Below, in pieces: positions 1 through 25,700 of a stretch of 64,000 nt of DNA. The stretch comes from Cyanoderma ruficeps. Taxonomy: Eukaryota; Chordata; Aves; Passeriformes; Timaliidae. Under the pieces are notes generated by a model. That model was not told the origin of the DNA, made no database searches, and saw nothing but the letters and a program-made list of their open reading frames with translations. Location: assembly GCA_008694505.1 (NCBI GenBank), contig VZDJ01007755.1:2371409-2435408 (forward strand), given 5' to 3'. Made by a program: the position numbers and the translations under genes. The first letter of the stretch is position 1; each line of letters opens with the position of its first letter.

Positions 1-168
1 AATTGATTTACTCATCTTAGTTTCCTGTTGTTACGTAACTAACTGAATGTTCCCATACTGATTCAAAAGAAAAAAATCTGTGGTAATAAACCATGGGTTC
101 CATATATTGAGAAAATAATTTATGGATATTTAACCAAACACAAAATGTGTCTTTTTTGTTCCCATTAG

Positions 169-250
169 GAAATCCCTGATAATTTACTTCCAGCAGCAGA
201 ACATAACCTCCTAGTCCACTTGAAGAAGCTGGAAAAAGAAGGAAAAGTGT
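169..250 (+). CDS. LACTB2: LACTB2 penultimate coding exon
   Basis: Exon of 82 nt: 27 codons plus one base of a split codon. The acceptor is CCCATTAG and the donor is GTAAGT at 251-256. It encodes the amphipathic segment containing HLKKLEKEGKV. Confidence 0.83.
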
Positions 251-2906
251 GTAAGTTGAGGTTGGAGGGTGGAAGGAGGGTCATTTTCATTTTGATGTTT
301 TATGCACTGTTTCTCATGTTATTTTAGTGCATTATTTTCTAGGGGAGAAAAAATCCAATTTTTTGCAGTAGCTGTCCATCAGACAAATTGAAATAGAGTA
401 ATATACAGAATGGTTGTACAGTATTTACAAGCTTTTGAAAGTATTTTACTAACTATTTGAGTGCTTAGAGCTCAGATTACTGCAATGCATGTACCTTGAA
501 ATTTTTATTTAAAACATACCAGGGAATACATTCCTAATGCTAGCATTTATACCTTCCTGTATTTTCTGAAATTCATACCTAAATATGCATATACGTAGCA
601 TTTTATGGCTTTACATTTACGTTTCTGCCCGTGCTAAATAGTTTGCATATTTTTGTGTGTATGGGTTACAGAGACAGTTAAAATCATGCAGTGTAAATGT
701 TTGCAATTTCTGATTAGTACAGTACTTAAGTAGAGCTGCTGTATTTAGTTTACTGTTTCTACTTTGTGACTTTACTCTTAGTGAAGAAGGTGAAGTATTC
801 TGTTTCTGTAATGGCATGTGCATGTGGAAATGTTCCTCAGCCAAAGCTTAGGAAAATATTTCTTCCTGCACAATACATAACTGCACTCAGGACTGTCTAT
901 TTATAAGTAAATAATTACATGAATTTACAGCTGTTGCAGATCTTTAGCATTTGCCAACCTAAATAACAACATGAAATTAATGTATTTTTTTCAACTTAGA
1001 CCCTCTGTTTATCTTACTGATAGAATGACTACTAAGTACTAACTGAACAATTGAAACTGAATTTTTGTAATAATAACAACCTGCTTTTTATTCAAAGAAA
1101 ATAGACTAGAGTCACATGAATGTAGTCATTACTGAAGTTCAGAAAATGTTCTCTTTGGGCTTATTTTGTGCAGAACGCCATAGAAACTTTACCAATATGG
1201 TGTTTATTGCACCAGCTTTTAAATATTGTCTCAGTTCTTGGTTGTTAACATACATCGACCTATACATTTCTCTAGTTTTGTGCCACCAGATTCTTTAAGG
1301 GTGTGAGGTGCTGTTGACTCTTTATCCCTTTTCACTCTCAAAGTAGTTCAAGCAGCAGCATTCTGTGTTGAGGTCAAGCAGTGGATAAATTAACTTTCTC
1401 TTTAAAGGTAGTCTTCCCTACAAAAGAGTCTGCATCTTGAATGCCCAGGAAATAATTTGGTTGAGTGAGCTACTGACTTGAGGGTTTGTTTTCTCTTAAG
1501 AGTTTGTTTTCATGTTTACTGAGCAAAAATATTTCAGTTTTTCTCAGAAATCACATTTTAGTTTTGCAGAGAGAGCAGATACAGTCATGTATCTTCACCA
1601 AGTATCAACTCCTTGAAATGATTAGAAAGGTTAAATAACCAGAGGAGATGCTAGTCAGAATAATTGTTGGGATTCTTCTACTCCAGTTGGAGGCCCTTGA
1701 TTTAGATGTGTATCTTGCTTTCCTGGAAGCACTAAATGTGCCCTTTGAAGCTTGTTGTGTTTTTTAAACTTGAATTTGTGCTCAGAGTGAAGGTGAGAAG
1801 CAATCTCATCAGAACACTTGGGTTTGCTGAATTTTTAAATGCAAGCTTAGGCCCAGAACTATGGTAAATGCTTAACATCACGTGACCTTTGCCCATTTTT
1901 CAGTTCCAATTAAGGGCATCTGTTAAGGAAGGCTGATTCTGTTGATTCTGAGCATGTAGCATACATATGCTTGTGTACTCATGGTCCTTGCTCATTTTAT
2001 TTTACTATCCTTTGATGCCCTTTCCACATACTCCCAGACCTTGCAGCATCTCAAGTTTTGTTCTCATTATGGAAGACTTGAGCTGTAGACATAACACTGT
2101 CTTGCTTAATTTTCTCAAAACGTTTTTCCAAAGGAACATCTTGTCAGTATCAATAATGAATGTGACAGGCATATTACAACCTTACCAGTGAGTTGCTCAC
2201 TGCAAATGATGGCCATATGCTGCCTGCCGCAGTCATTAATTAACCACTTAATACTGGGGATTGTGGATTTTGTTGGTACATAACCTTTATAACTGCAATT
2301 GAGAGCGACACTGCCTCTTACTTAAAACAAAAATGTTGCTCTTCTTGCTTAAAACAAAAATAATGTCTTGTAAGCAGGAGTGTGGCACAATGCACACATG
2401 TAAGCTTTATCCCATGGCTGGATATAAATAATTTGGTCATTGTTTACATCATAGCTGATGAAGAGATAAAAATAATTTGGCTGTTCTTAATTTGGCAGCA
2501 CAGACTTTTTTCTATCTTAAGGTTATAAATTTCCAAAAATGCAACAAGCACTCTTCTACCTCAGATTTCTTAATATCTAGAAAGCTTAATATACCAAACT
2601 TCAAATAACTAGAGGATTATTAAAACCTTTCTATTAGTCACTGTTTATACTGCTAGGTTACATTGTGAAACTGTTAATGTTTCACATTAGCTTTTCAATT
2701 AAAACTAAACACTAGCATGAAGGAAAGTATTTCATTAGTTTTCATAAAAAGTATCATGTAGACATACACATGCATGTACAGGTAAAGTTTGGGATAATCT
2801 AATGTTTATAAATAAAATCTAAGTATTGGTTTGTGACTAATTTGGTTTCTTTTTCTTAACAGTACGTGATGAAACTCCCAGCTTCAGATGGAAAAACAAT
2901 TTATAA
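169..2906 (+). CDS. LACTB2: LACTB2 3' end (partial): last two coding exons, join(169..250, 2863..2906)
   Basis: The C-terminal 41 residues of LACTB2, a metallo-beta-lactamase-fold endoribonuclease reported in mitochondria, are encoded in two exons. The first exon is preceded by CCCATTAG and ends at a strong GTAAGT donor (251). It reads EIPDNLLPAAEHNLL followed by VHLKKLEKEGKV. The second exon follows CTTAACAG; with the split codon T|TA it reads LRDETPSFRWKNNL and stops at TAA 2904-2906. From memory this parallels the human C-terminus, where KKLEKEGKI is followed by a short tail with a tryptophan near the end. This part belongs to the helical C-terminal domain; the zinc-binding lactamase core lies upstream of the window. 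The same-strand position directly before TRAM1 agrees with vertebrate synteny and supports the assignment. I am less sure than for TRAM1 because only 41 residues are visible. Confidence 0.85.
251..2862 (+). other. LACTB2: LACTB2 last intron
   Basis: A 2.6-kb AT-rich intron bounded by GTAAGT and TTAACAG. I see no repeat family, RNA gene or conserved reading frame in it. Small open frames at 617-844, 1116-1298 and 1967-2191 look like chance. Confidence 0.7.
2863..2906 (+). CDS. LACTB2: LACTB2 last coding exon
   Basis: After the acceptor TTCTTAACAG the reading frame fixed by the upstream exon gives LRDETPSFRWKNNL and then TAA. The other frame stays open to about 2967, but it does not continue the upstream exon phase and is not used here. 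Confidence 0.82.
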
Positions 2907-2990
2907 CTTAGGCAAGATTGCTCAGGAATGTATATCATCTGCACAGTTGCTGTATGAAAAATCATAACAATGAGCTGGGACTGTATGTAA

Positions 2991-2996
2991 AATAAA
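2991..2996 (+). terminator. LACTB2: LACTB2 poly(A) signal
   Basis: Canonical AATAAA 85 bases after the LACTB2 stop, followed within 30 bases by a T-rich stretch. This implies a very short 3' UTR of about 100 bases. A second AATAAA at 3128-3133 could give a longer form. Confidence 0.65.
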
Positions 2997-3019
2997 AACT
3001 AATTTTTGCTTGTTTTTTA

Positions 3020-6000
3020 AAAAAGGGGTAGCAATTTTAAAGTAATGTTGCAGTAAGTTAACTAATGTTTTTCACATTCTATTTTTTTGGAATTTAAAAA
3101 AATACCTTGGTGGGTAGGTACTGAGTTAATAAAATAGAATGAGTTTAAGAGTTGAATCTTACCTTTGTTATAAAATGTTGAGTTTTGTCATTGGTGACAA
3201 AAGACAAATAGCAAGATCTTATAAATTTAATATTATAATATCTTAAAAGGAATATTGTAAACTTAATAAGTTACATATATAAAAGAAATCTCTAGTAAAA
3301 AAAAAGCCAGAAAATATGTTATTCTAAACCTGGTTTCACCTGCTTGTGCTTCTGAAAAAGTGATTTTCTAGTAAGTTATCTGAAGGTTCTAAAAAAACAA
3401 GTTATTTTTGCTAACAGGTATAAATACTGGGGTTTATGTTCCTTTTCTAATTCAGCTGACTGCTCATCTTCGCTGGTTGCTCAGTGCAATAAGTTTTAAC
3501 AAACACTGAAAGTAATTTCAGGCTTTTGGTTTTTTGGTGGAAACACCATTTCTATGGAATTCATTCAAAGGATTCATTAATTTTAACTAATGAGTGTCAA
3601 AAAATGCACAGAGTTGGAGCAGACTCTTAAATTCTTTATAAGATTCTGCAAGAATGTGATTAAAAAGCTGTATAAATTGAGATATGTATTACACACCATG
3701 TGAAGTTAACTTTGTGAATTTTCTGCTAATCCACTTAAAGTAGAAATTTTTTTACTAAAAGGTTGTATTTGGTTGTAAGATACTGTACAGTGTATTAAAA
3801 TACATTTGGAGATTAATTTAAACTGCAAGTTCAGTTCTCTGTGAACCTTACGCTTGCAGAATAGTACATAAATATTTGCATTACTTCATGTATTGAAAGT
3901 GTGTGACATTTGATGATATATACATTTCTTATTACTCACCCTTAAAAAACAAAAGCAGATCTGAGATGTTTGAAAATATCAAAGACAAATGTATGTCCTT
4001 GAAAACCTCTCACCATTCAATCCTGTACCCTCATTTGTGAAACGTGCATGTATGTTTGGGTACTTAAGGCATGTCATAATAATTGACAAAATAATTATTT
4101 TCTAAAGCTCATGGCATTTGTTTTGATCAGCTGAAACAAATCCAACACAAGAATGCTTACAGGAATAGCAACCCAAAACTGAAATCATATTCTGAAGTAG
4201 TAGGCAGACCCCTGAAGAAGGGAAATAATTACTTTCTGCTAAAATGATGCTTCTTGCAAACTTCATTGTTCTGAAATTTGGCTACTTCATGACACATGCT
4301 CACTTTTAACTTTTTCTGCAGTGCCATTTTGAGGTCTTTCTCAGGTCTCCTAGATTTCCTTCCCATTGTATTTTCTATTTACTTACATTTTTCCAGACAC
4401 TTTCTATCCTTTCCTCCCACAAACTTTTTTTTTCCTTCAATTCTTTTTGGAATAATTACTCAGTTTTCAAATGGACTTCTTTCCATTAATAATTAGTTTT
4501 CCTGTAGCTAGTCTGTGAATTTATAGCTACCTTTTCCATTGTTAGCCATAAAAATGCAATTATCACTGCCTTTCTTAAAAAGATAATTCACATGCTCTGA
4601 ATGGAGTCACTTTGCTTCAAGAAAGCAGAAATATTTGTGAAATGACAGTTTTCTGTCATGAGGTCTTAGGACCTAAGACAGCAGGAAACTGGTATGAAGA
4701 GGTGATGTCTCATTACCTTTCTGAGCTAAAGAAAAAATCTAACGTCACTTAACACTTTTTTCCTGTTTTACTATAAATTTTGAAATATATGGAAATGGCT
4801 TTAGAATGCACTTAAAGAATTGTTGGAAAATGGTTGGAACTGTCAGGTGGCAAAGAAAGCAAGAGGATACAAACAGAAAACTCCATGTTCCATGCTGTGC
4901 TGCAGCAAATGCCTGACATCTTCAGGAAAAAAAAAAAANAAAAAAAAAAAACCACCACCAAAAAAACCCAAGGAAAAAAGTTGTTTTACCAGACAAGTCA
5001 TTGATGGTTGTATATGGTGTCTTTGGAATATTAAGAGCAGAAATTGCACTGTTACTGAGATGTACATATAATAAAGGATACTTGCTATGGCATCTTGAAA
5101 AAGTCTCAAGGTTCCTTGTGGATTATGTCAAATGGAATGTTTATTTTTAAAAGGTGACAATGTAAGATATGCCCTGTATGTATAAAAAGGGAGATTAGCC
5201 CATTCACACCCCTCATGTGAACGTGTTCATCTCTGCAGAATGCATTAAAACTTATAAATAAAAATAGGGGAGGGGGGGCTATTTCTGTCTTAACAGGTTA
5301 GAAGGGCCAATACCACTTGCTGGGATAACTTTCTAAACAGCTGGGGTCAGAAGGAAGCACAAACTGTGTTTCCAGCCTTACTGTCAGCTAATTTCAAGAT
5401 CCTGTCCTGAGAGGATTTCATTTTCTTATTTCATTTAAGACCTAGACATTTGATGGTAGGTATTCTCTTTTGGAAGTTTTCCATTCTGTTCCTTGCCAAT
5501 TTGCTTATTTATACTTTTTTTTTAATGTTGTTCTTGGTTCTATCTCTAAGCATGTTTCATGACACATAAATTCAGGAAAGGTTCCCAAATAAAAAGCTGT
5601 TTGTATCTTGTTACTGCAGGTGGCTTCCTGCCAAAGTCTCCATGATCTTGCCACCTGAAACGCTGTATTTGGTTTGGCTGGCAAGGTTTTGGGACACACA
5701 TATGCACGTAATGGTGGCTTCTGTGATAAGATGCTAGAAACTCCCTCTGGCTCAGATTGTAGGGAGCTTCCTTCCTAAATAATGTCATCATTTTGAAGCC
5801 CAGTGCTGGAAAATATGGATGTCTGGGAAGAAACCTGGCAAACAGATGGTAAGCAGCAGACTGAGGGTTGACCATCCCACTTTGCCTAAAGTTCCATATG
5901 AAATATGTGGAACAAGAAGAAACTCCTGATAAAAGGAAGGTGTGGAAACTTCAGGTGAGCCTTGTTTTCCATTTCAGTGTAGCAGTTTACAGTGTATCAT

Positions 6001-7119
6001 CAGGACAAACACGCAACCAAGCTGAAACCAAGGGCCTGTATGACAGGATATCTAGCCAGGCAGTTGAGGCACTTGCAGATTAAAGCTTGAGGAAAGCATG
6101 TCTTGTCCCAGTTAAGTCCTGTTTGTTATCTTCTGTGGAGATGAGATGACCTGATTAAGTCTGAGGTGAGAAATAGATGCAACCTTATATTGCAAAAAGG
6201 AGTCCGTTTTTTATTCCAAACTGGTGTGTTTCACAGGTACAGTATGTTCCATCCATAGTTATACTGTATGCAGTCAGGGATACACTTTGCTATTACTGAA
6301 ATAATGTCCTGTTTACTTTACATTTACACAGTACTGGTACAGTCAGGGGCTTAAGGCATTTCTAGAATACAAAACATCTTGGGATAAAATATGAAAGTTC
6401 TGTTCGAGCTTTTAAAAAATATCCAGCTGTGAAGAGAAATTTTTCTGTAGCTTTTTCTGTATTTTTAGGTGTCCTAGATCATCTCCAGACACCAAATATA
6501 GAGCTGCCTCGTTATAAATTCATAGAAAACCTGAGAGCATCTACACAGCTGATGAAGGTGTTTCATAGTTGAAAAACCTGGTCTTACACTGATCAATCTG
6601 TTCCATGAGTCACTGCTCCATACAGTTGGAAGAAATCAACCTATTTAAAACAGCTCACACAATGAATTTGGTGCACTCTCAATTCTAGCAAAGCAAAGCA
6701 ACACCAAATAACTATGCCTTAATTTCTTGCCCTGTATTCATTCATAAGCTGCTGGCAATAAAAGTCATTCTGATAACACTAAATTTCACCTATAAATTAG
6801 TCTGTTTCTTTATAATTTTTCCCATATATCCACTGGGAGTTTCTGCCTAACAGAAGCTTTAATAAATAAAAATAGCATGAATTTTGTGAGGGTTGAAGGG
6901 CCGCTGAATTCAGCCTGCATCAGCGCCGCATCAGCGTTGATTTCTCAGATCTTTTTGTTCATCCTTTTAACTTGACAAGAGCCTTCTGTTACTGGGTTGG
7001 GTTTTTTTAATCCGCATCTAGCTTCTCTGCCTATTCGCTCTGTACCGCCCGGTTAGTTTTCTTCCCGTCTGCTTTCTTGGAACTGGATATTTCGTTACTG
7101 TTCCTGTTTTTTCTGGCTA
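3020..7119. other. LACTB2-TRAM1 intergenic region
   Basis: About 4.1 kb of AT-rich DNA with no recognised gene. It contains a poly-A run with one ambiguous base (4929-4951) followed by an A/C-rich stretch, a TATAAAAAG-like string near 5182, and a G run near 5271. Open frames on either strand between 5500 and 6080 have no recognisable protein features. Confidence 0.7.
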
Positions 7120-7562
7120 TACAGTTCCGCGTGAGCGGAGTGGCGGCGGGAGGTCGCTGCGGGCGCGGGAACACCGGTACCGTGCGGCTGCCACTCGGTC
7201 GCGCCCAGGAGACCAGCGAGCGCGGCCTCCACACGCTTTCCTTGAGCCCAGCTGGCAGAGGTCTGGTAGCAACGAAACTTAGCCAGAACCCCCGGTGAAG
7301 GAGAGACATCAGTGATGAATCTGGATAGCGGGGGATGCCGAGGGGGGAGTGCAGTCCAGGCGAGCTCCGCGGCACGACCCGAACCGGGGACAGCCCGCAC
7401 TGTTAGGTCGCGATCCCGGAGGAGACCCATAGTCATTTCTTGTCGCCGCTGTCTCGGCAGGAGAGTGAAGCCGGGCCGGTGCCAAGCGCGGGCTTCGGAC
7501 TACATCCAGCGAGTATCTGGCCGGTACTGCCAGGGACGCAGCCCTGCTGCCGGGTGCCGCGA

Positions 7563-7627
7563 CATGGCATGGCATGGCATGGCATGGCATGGCATGGCAT
7601 GGCTCGGCTCGGCTCGGCTCGGCTCGG
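7563..7627 (+). repeat. Compound pentanucleotide repeat (CATGG)8(CTCGG)5
   Basis: Eight uninterrupted CATGG units (7563-7602) are followed directly by five CTCGG units (7603-7627), 266 bases upstream of the TRAM1 ATG and inside the CpG island. The two units differ by A to C and T changes at two positions, which suggests divergence from one array. Confidence 0.97.
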
Positions 7628-7631
7628 CTGA

Positions 7632-21293
<13,662 letters not shown>

Positions 21294-22593
21294 AACTGGG
21301 TTTTATTAAGTTAATTGACTAATGTCCCCAAAGAATCTGCTTTTTACATGGATGGCCCTTCAGCACTAGAGATATTACGGATTAAAGAAAATACAATTCA
21401 TGTTTTTTGATTATTGCTGTTGTTTTGAGAAACTTTTTTTAAAAAACCATTTTGACTAAGGAAAAAGGTTTTATCTCTCTTCAAATACTTGGGGGAAAGA
21501 TTCAACACTTTTTAAAAAACATTGACGCTTTTTTAAATATTTACTGTGATGAAATAACTCACTTAATGAGGATCACTGTTGCAGTGTATTATTTCCTTCC
21601 AGTTTTTGTAATCTTGGTGATACTGTTCTACCAACTTCACTTTTTTCAAGTTCCTCAAGAAGTAATGCAAAAATGAAGTAAAAACATAGTATGCATTTTC
21701 AGATACTCTGGGTTTTCAGTTAATTACCTTGACTCAAATTTACGTTTCAATTTGGGATTCCAAGACCACACCAATAGGCATCTTTATTTGGTAGTTACTA
21801 GCTGCACAATGTCTGCTCTAAGAATTGCCCCATATCATTAAAACCAAACTGAACTTATTGGAAATGTTGCTGAGTCTTATTGTTTGCTGGTTAGAAATCT
21901 CTTACAGGGAACACAACACCTTTTTTGAGATATAGCTTTTAACACCTGAAAAATAGAAGGGAGCGTGTATGATCATAGAAAGAGTTGATTTGGGTAGCAC
22001 TGTCCACTCCTGTCTGTGCTTTTGAAGTGTAAGTATCTTGGAGAATTAGTGCACGTTGCACCTTCTCTGAAAACTTGTCTGTCTATTTTTATGGGTGGAG
22101 GTTATTACAATGTGTTGTGTTTGTTTTGGGAGGCAATTAATGCTCCATGAAGAGGGTATTAGATAAATGGATCATGTGATGAGAAACATTCCTTTATTCT
22201 AACTGCTTTGCTTTGTTTCACCTCTGTTAGGAAATAGTTTGATTTCTCCTATATATATTTTTATGAAAAAATATTTAAAAGCTACAGCTTCTTAAAACTG
22301 ATTTATTGTGACTTCTGCTACAACTGGAAAAAATCTAAATTTAAGAATTTTTCCATTATCTTTCATAATTGTATTCAATGTGAAACTTTGTCCAGTTAGT
22401 TTTCCAGTTTAATATGCAGATAATGTTTCCTCTGTACACTTTTGTAATGGGTATAATTCAACCTGTTTCACTTGTGAATGAGTGAGACAGTTACTGCAGT
22501 CTTAAGAAGAAGTTGCTGAATTAGTCTATCAAGTTAACCCAAGTATTGAACTGCTTATTGATTAAGGAGTAATTATGAGCAATCAAGCTGATA

Positions 22594-22599
22594 AATAAA
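22594..22599 (+). terminator. TRAM1: Candidate TRAM1 poly(A) signal, proximal
   Basis: AATAAA within GATAAATAAAATAATT, about 1.3 kb past the stop codon. Confidence 0.5.
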
Positions 22600-22699
22600 A
22601 TAATTCTAATTAAAAACTGTTATTATAATCGAGTTTATACCCAACAAAGTGATAAATCTGCATTCTGTATTTTCTAGAGTTCGATTGCTTACTATTCAG

Positions 22700-22705
22700 A
22701 ATAAA
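22700..22705 (+). terminator. TRAM1: Candidate TRAM1 poly(A) signal, distal
   Basis: AATAAA within TCAGAATAAACATT, 106 bases after the proximal signal. Confidence 0.5.
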
Positions 22706-22725
22706 CATTTCTAGTATAAAATCCT

Positions 22726-25700
22726 CACTACAAGTAACTATCCATTCTTCAGTTGTTTAGTGCTATTTAGAGTTACTACAGTAGGATTTATTACATGTTT
22801 CAGCTGATTACAGTCACAATTCCCAAGTATTTGGTTCACAGATCCTGAAGTGGACTTGGCAGACTTGTATTTGCTTAGCTTGAGAACTCTGGGGCAGTGT
22901 GCCCTCTAATGTGCCCAGTCTGCTTCAGTAGAAGTAGGTATCCCATGTCTTGATTGGAAGGGGTAGAACTGTGTATCTGTCCAATCTGACCACGAAACTG
23001 GAAAACTGGAACTCGGAAATTTTGAGAGAATCGTGTACATTATATTCTTGTTGTTCAAAAACATGTTTTGTGTCTGATGTTTCTAGAAAAACCTTCACGG
23101 ATTCTGTGTGCCTTGCTCTCAAATTGTACCTTAAGCCAAAGGGGGTAAATTTTAAGTGTCTAGTCTGGTGCTTGGACTCTAAATCAGTTTGCTTGCGATG
23201 TCTGCTTGTACTGGGGCTAAAAGAATTGTAAAGGGTGGAGGAACAAATTATGAAGCAAACATTTAAGGTACTTCTTGAGATCTTCAAGACGTATAGGAGT
23301 CTGAGGGTTGTAATAGTTGTTTCCCTAAGGCAAACTATTTCTTGTAAACCTCATTCTTTGGCACAGTAGTCTTGAAATGTAAGCTTCAGGTTAATTTCCA
23401 AAAATTTCAGAAGAATATATTCTTGACTGTTAATACTGACATTGCTTTTTCTCTCCTTTTGGCCTTATGGATGGACATTCTTGTCCTTTTGGACATTTAC
23501 AAAAGCACTTTTTTTTCACAATGGCTTAATATTCATCATTGCCTTATAGGAGTTGTTGGTGTCTGCCAAGTAATAGAAAGCAACAACAGTTGTTCTAGAA
23601 TTTGGTTAGAGTATTGGAAGCCAGTATTTTCTGTCTCTTCTCTCATAACTAAAAATACATATTTATCATGTTTGATGAGGCAAGACCAGTAATTTTTAAT
23701 TATCTGCCTTGGGATGGAAACACTCATAAAACTTAGAAGATATTGAGACTTCTAATTTGATATTATTTGTTTTAGCATAAGAGTATTGTTTGGCTGGATA
23801 ACTTCTTTTGAATTGCTTAAAATTGATTTTCAAATGTTATTGCATTTTTGGCTCTGCTTATAATCTGGGATTCACTAAGATGGAAGAAGATTAGTTATCT
23901 AATCGTGTTTTCTTAATTATGGCATCAAGAAAATTAGAAATGGAAATGACTGAGGAGTTCATTATTATATCCTATGCCAAATAAAATAGCCAGTAGTTAA
24001 TTTATCCTCATCAATTACCACGTCCCACAAAGAGAAAGCTTTGTCCATTTAGATGGATTTGAAATGAATATTTACACAGACAGTGGATAGGGTTTGTTGG
24101 GTTTGGTTTTTTTCTTAAACCTCCTTCTCTTTGCCCCATCTTCTCAAAACTTGTCAAGATTTAGCAACAGATGATTTCAAGCCTTTTTTGGCCCCCCAAA
24201 TGTGTGGTTGTTTAGTGTGCCAGAATATTCTCTCAAACTCAGTATTTTACTTTTGGAGTGATTATATTTAATTTCAAAGTACAAACAAGGAGTGCAGAGC
24301 AGCTGAAATTAATTTTCAGAGTTTTAGTTTTCATCTGGACACTTTCTCCTTGACTGGTTGCAAAGACAAATTTCTCCTGTGTGAATCATTCATGAATGTG
24401 AAAATACTCTTTGGAAATACTGTTTTTCTGGTGATCCCATGCCCAGACTTAGGAAGGGTGAAGGAATTTGCTGAGCAGAGAAAATGCATAGGCTATTTCT
24501 TCTGACTTTAGGTTGTGCTGAGGGTAAATTATGTATGTTGGGATAATGCATTTAGAAAATCAGCAGTTATTTGTAAACATTTGGTATTTTTTCTAAATGC
24601 TCTTTTTCTCTGAAAATTTTAGTTGTGTTTATGGAGTTATAGTACCCGGAATTGTAATTAGCAGTGTGGTCCTCTGGTATGGGTAATTTGACTTCCATGA
24701 AAAGGGTCAATACACATCTGCAGTCCTTTGTTCTTTGAAGATTTCTGACTGACTGCACCTGAGTTGGTTTTGCTGGGGGCAAAACCTGATATGAAAGGGA
24801 AGGGAGGATTTCCATAGCCATGCTAGCCTGAAAGTAATGTAGGTTGCTGCCAGAATTGTGGTTCTGTCCCTTGTGTTAGCTAGCACAAGCCTTTCTGGTT
24901 GCATGGTGAGCTAGACCAGGGAGCTGGTGCACCTGAAAACAAGCATGTTTGGTTTTTTCCCATTGGGTTAGTTGCCTGATAGTAACTCCAGAGTTTTACA
25001 AGTAATTATTTATAAGCAAGGAGAAAAGTTGCAGGGTAACGATCCATCAGGTTCTAAGGCAGCTGCTGCTTTCAACAGCATGTTGCCTAAAAATTACACT
25101 AGATTACAGCATAGGAGATGTTTAAAAGCTTCCAGTCACCAGTACCAGAAGGGACTTGACCTCTCTGGTAGTTCCTCCATGCCAAATCCATTGAGTTTTA
25201 ATGGTTTTTTTTTCAGATCTTGTGGGGGAAGGGGAAATACTCATTGTGGTTTACTACCGTACTGAGATACCTTTTTTATCTGTCATCAGGGTTTCCAAAC
25301 AGTGCAGGAGAATGCTGGCATGTAGAAACAGGGATTTTGAAAATGTAGATTGTCCTGGATAAAACAAACAATAATACTTCCCTTGATAGCCAGGAAATGG
25401 GGTTTTTGCCTTTTTTAGTGTGAGATTTTTTTTTTTTTTTTTTTGTCCACATCAACCCTTTATGTACTGGAGGAGGTCTTCCAGTGAGCTTTGCAAGAAT
25501 TGCACTGTATGCATGTCTTGGTACATGGAGGGGACGATTGTTTGGTTTCTCTTATTTTGTTTTCCTGTTTGCAGGAAGTTCACCAGCTGATTCCTAGGTC
25601 ATACTTGGGTTTGGTTCCATTTGTGACTCAGCCCTTTGGGCCTGTAAATGTTGGAGATTGGCAGTTTCAATAGGCTCCCTGTGCAGTGGTGATCATTGCT

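Larger units (their letters stand above)
21294..22725 (+). other. TRAM1: TRAM1 3' UTR (inferred)
   Basis: AT-rich sequence after the stop, up to two clear AATAAA hexamers. The length of about 1.3-1.4 kb resembles the mammalian transcript as I recall it. It contains several ATTTA-type motifs. Open frames here, such as 21452-21676, are short and unsupported. Confidence 0.65.

Noticed and set aside
2863..2967. Alternative open frame over the last LACTB2 exon (starting YVMKLPASDG)
   Set aside because: It needs a different splice phase from the strong GTAAGT donor at 251, and the frame ending KWK-like at 2904 fits the LACTB2 C-terminus.
5546..5875. 109-codon minus-strand frame in the LACTB2-TRAM1 interval
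   Set aside because: No domain, no promoter context and no exon-like borders. The length is within what chance gives over 64 kb.
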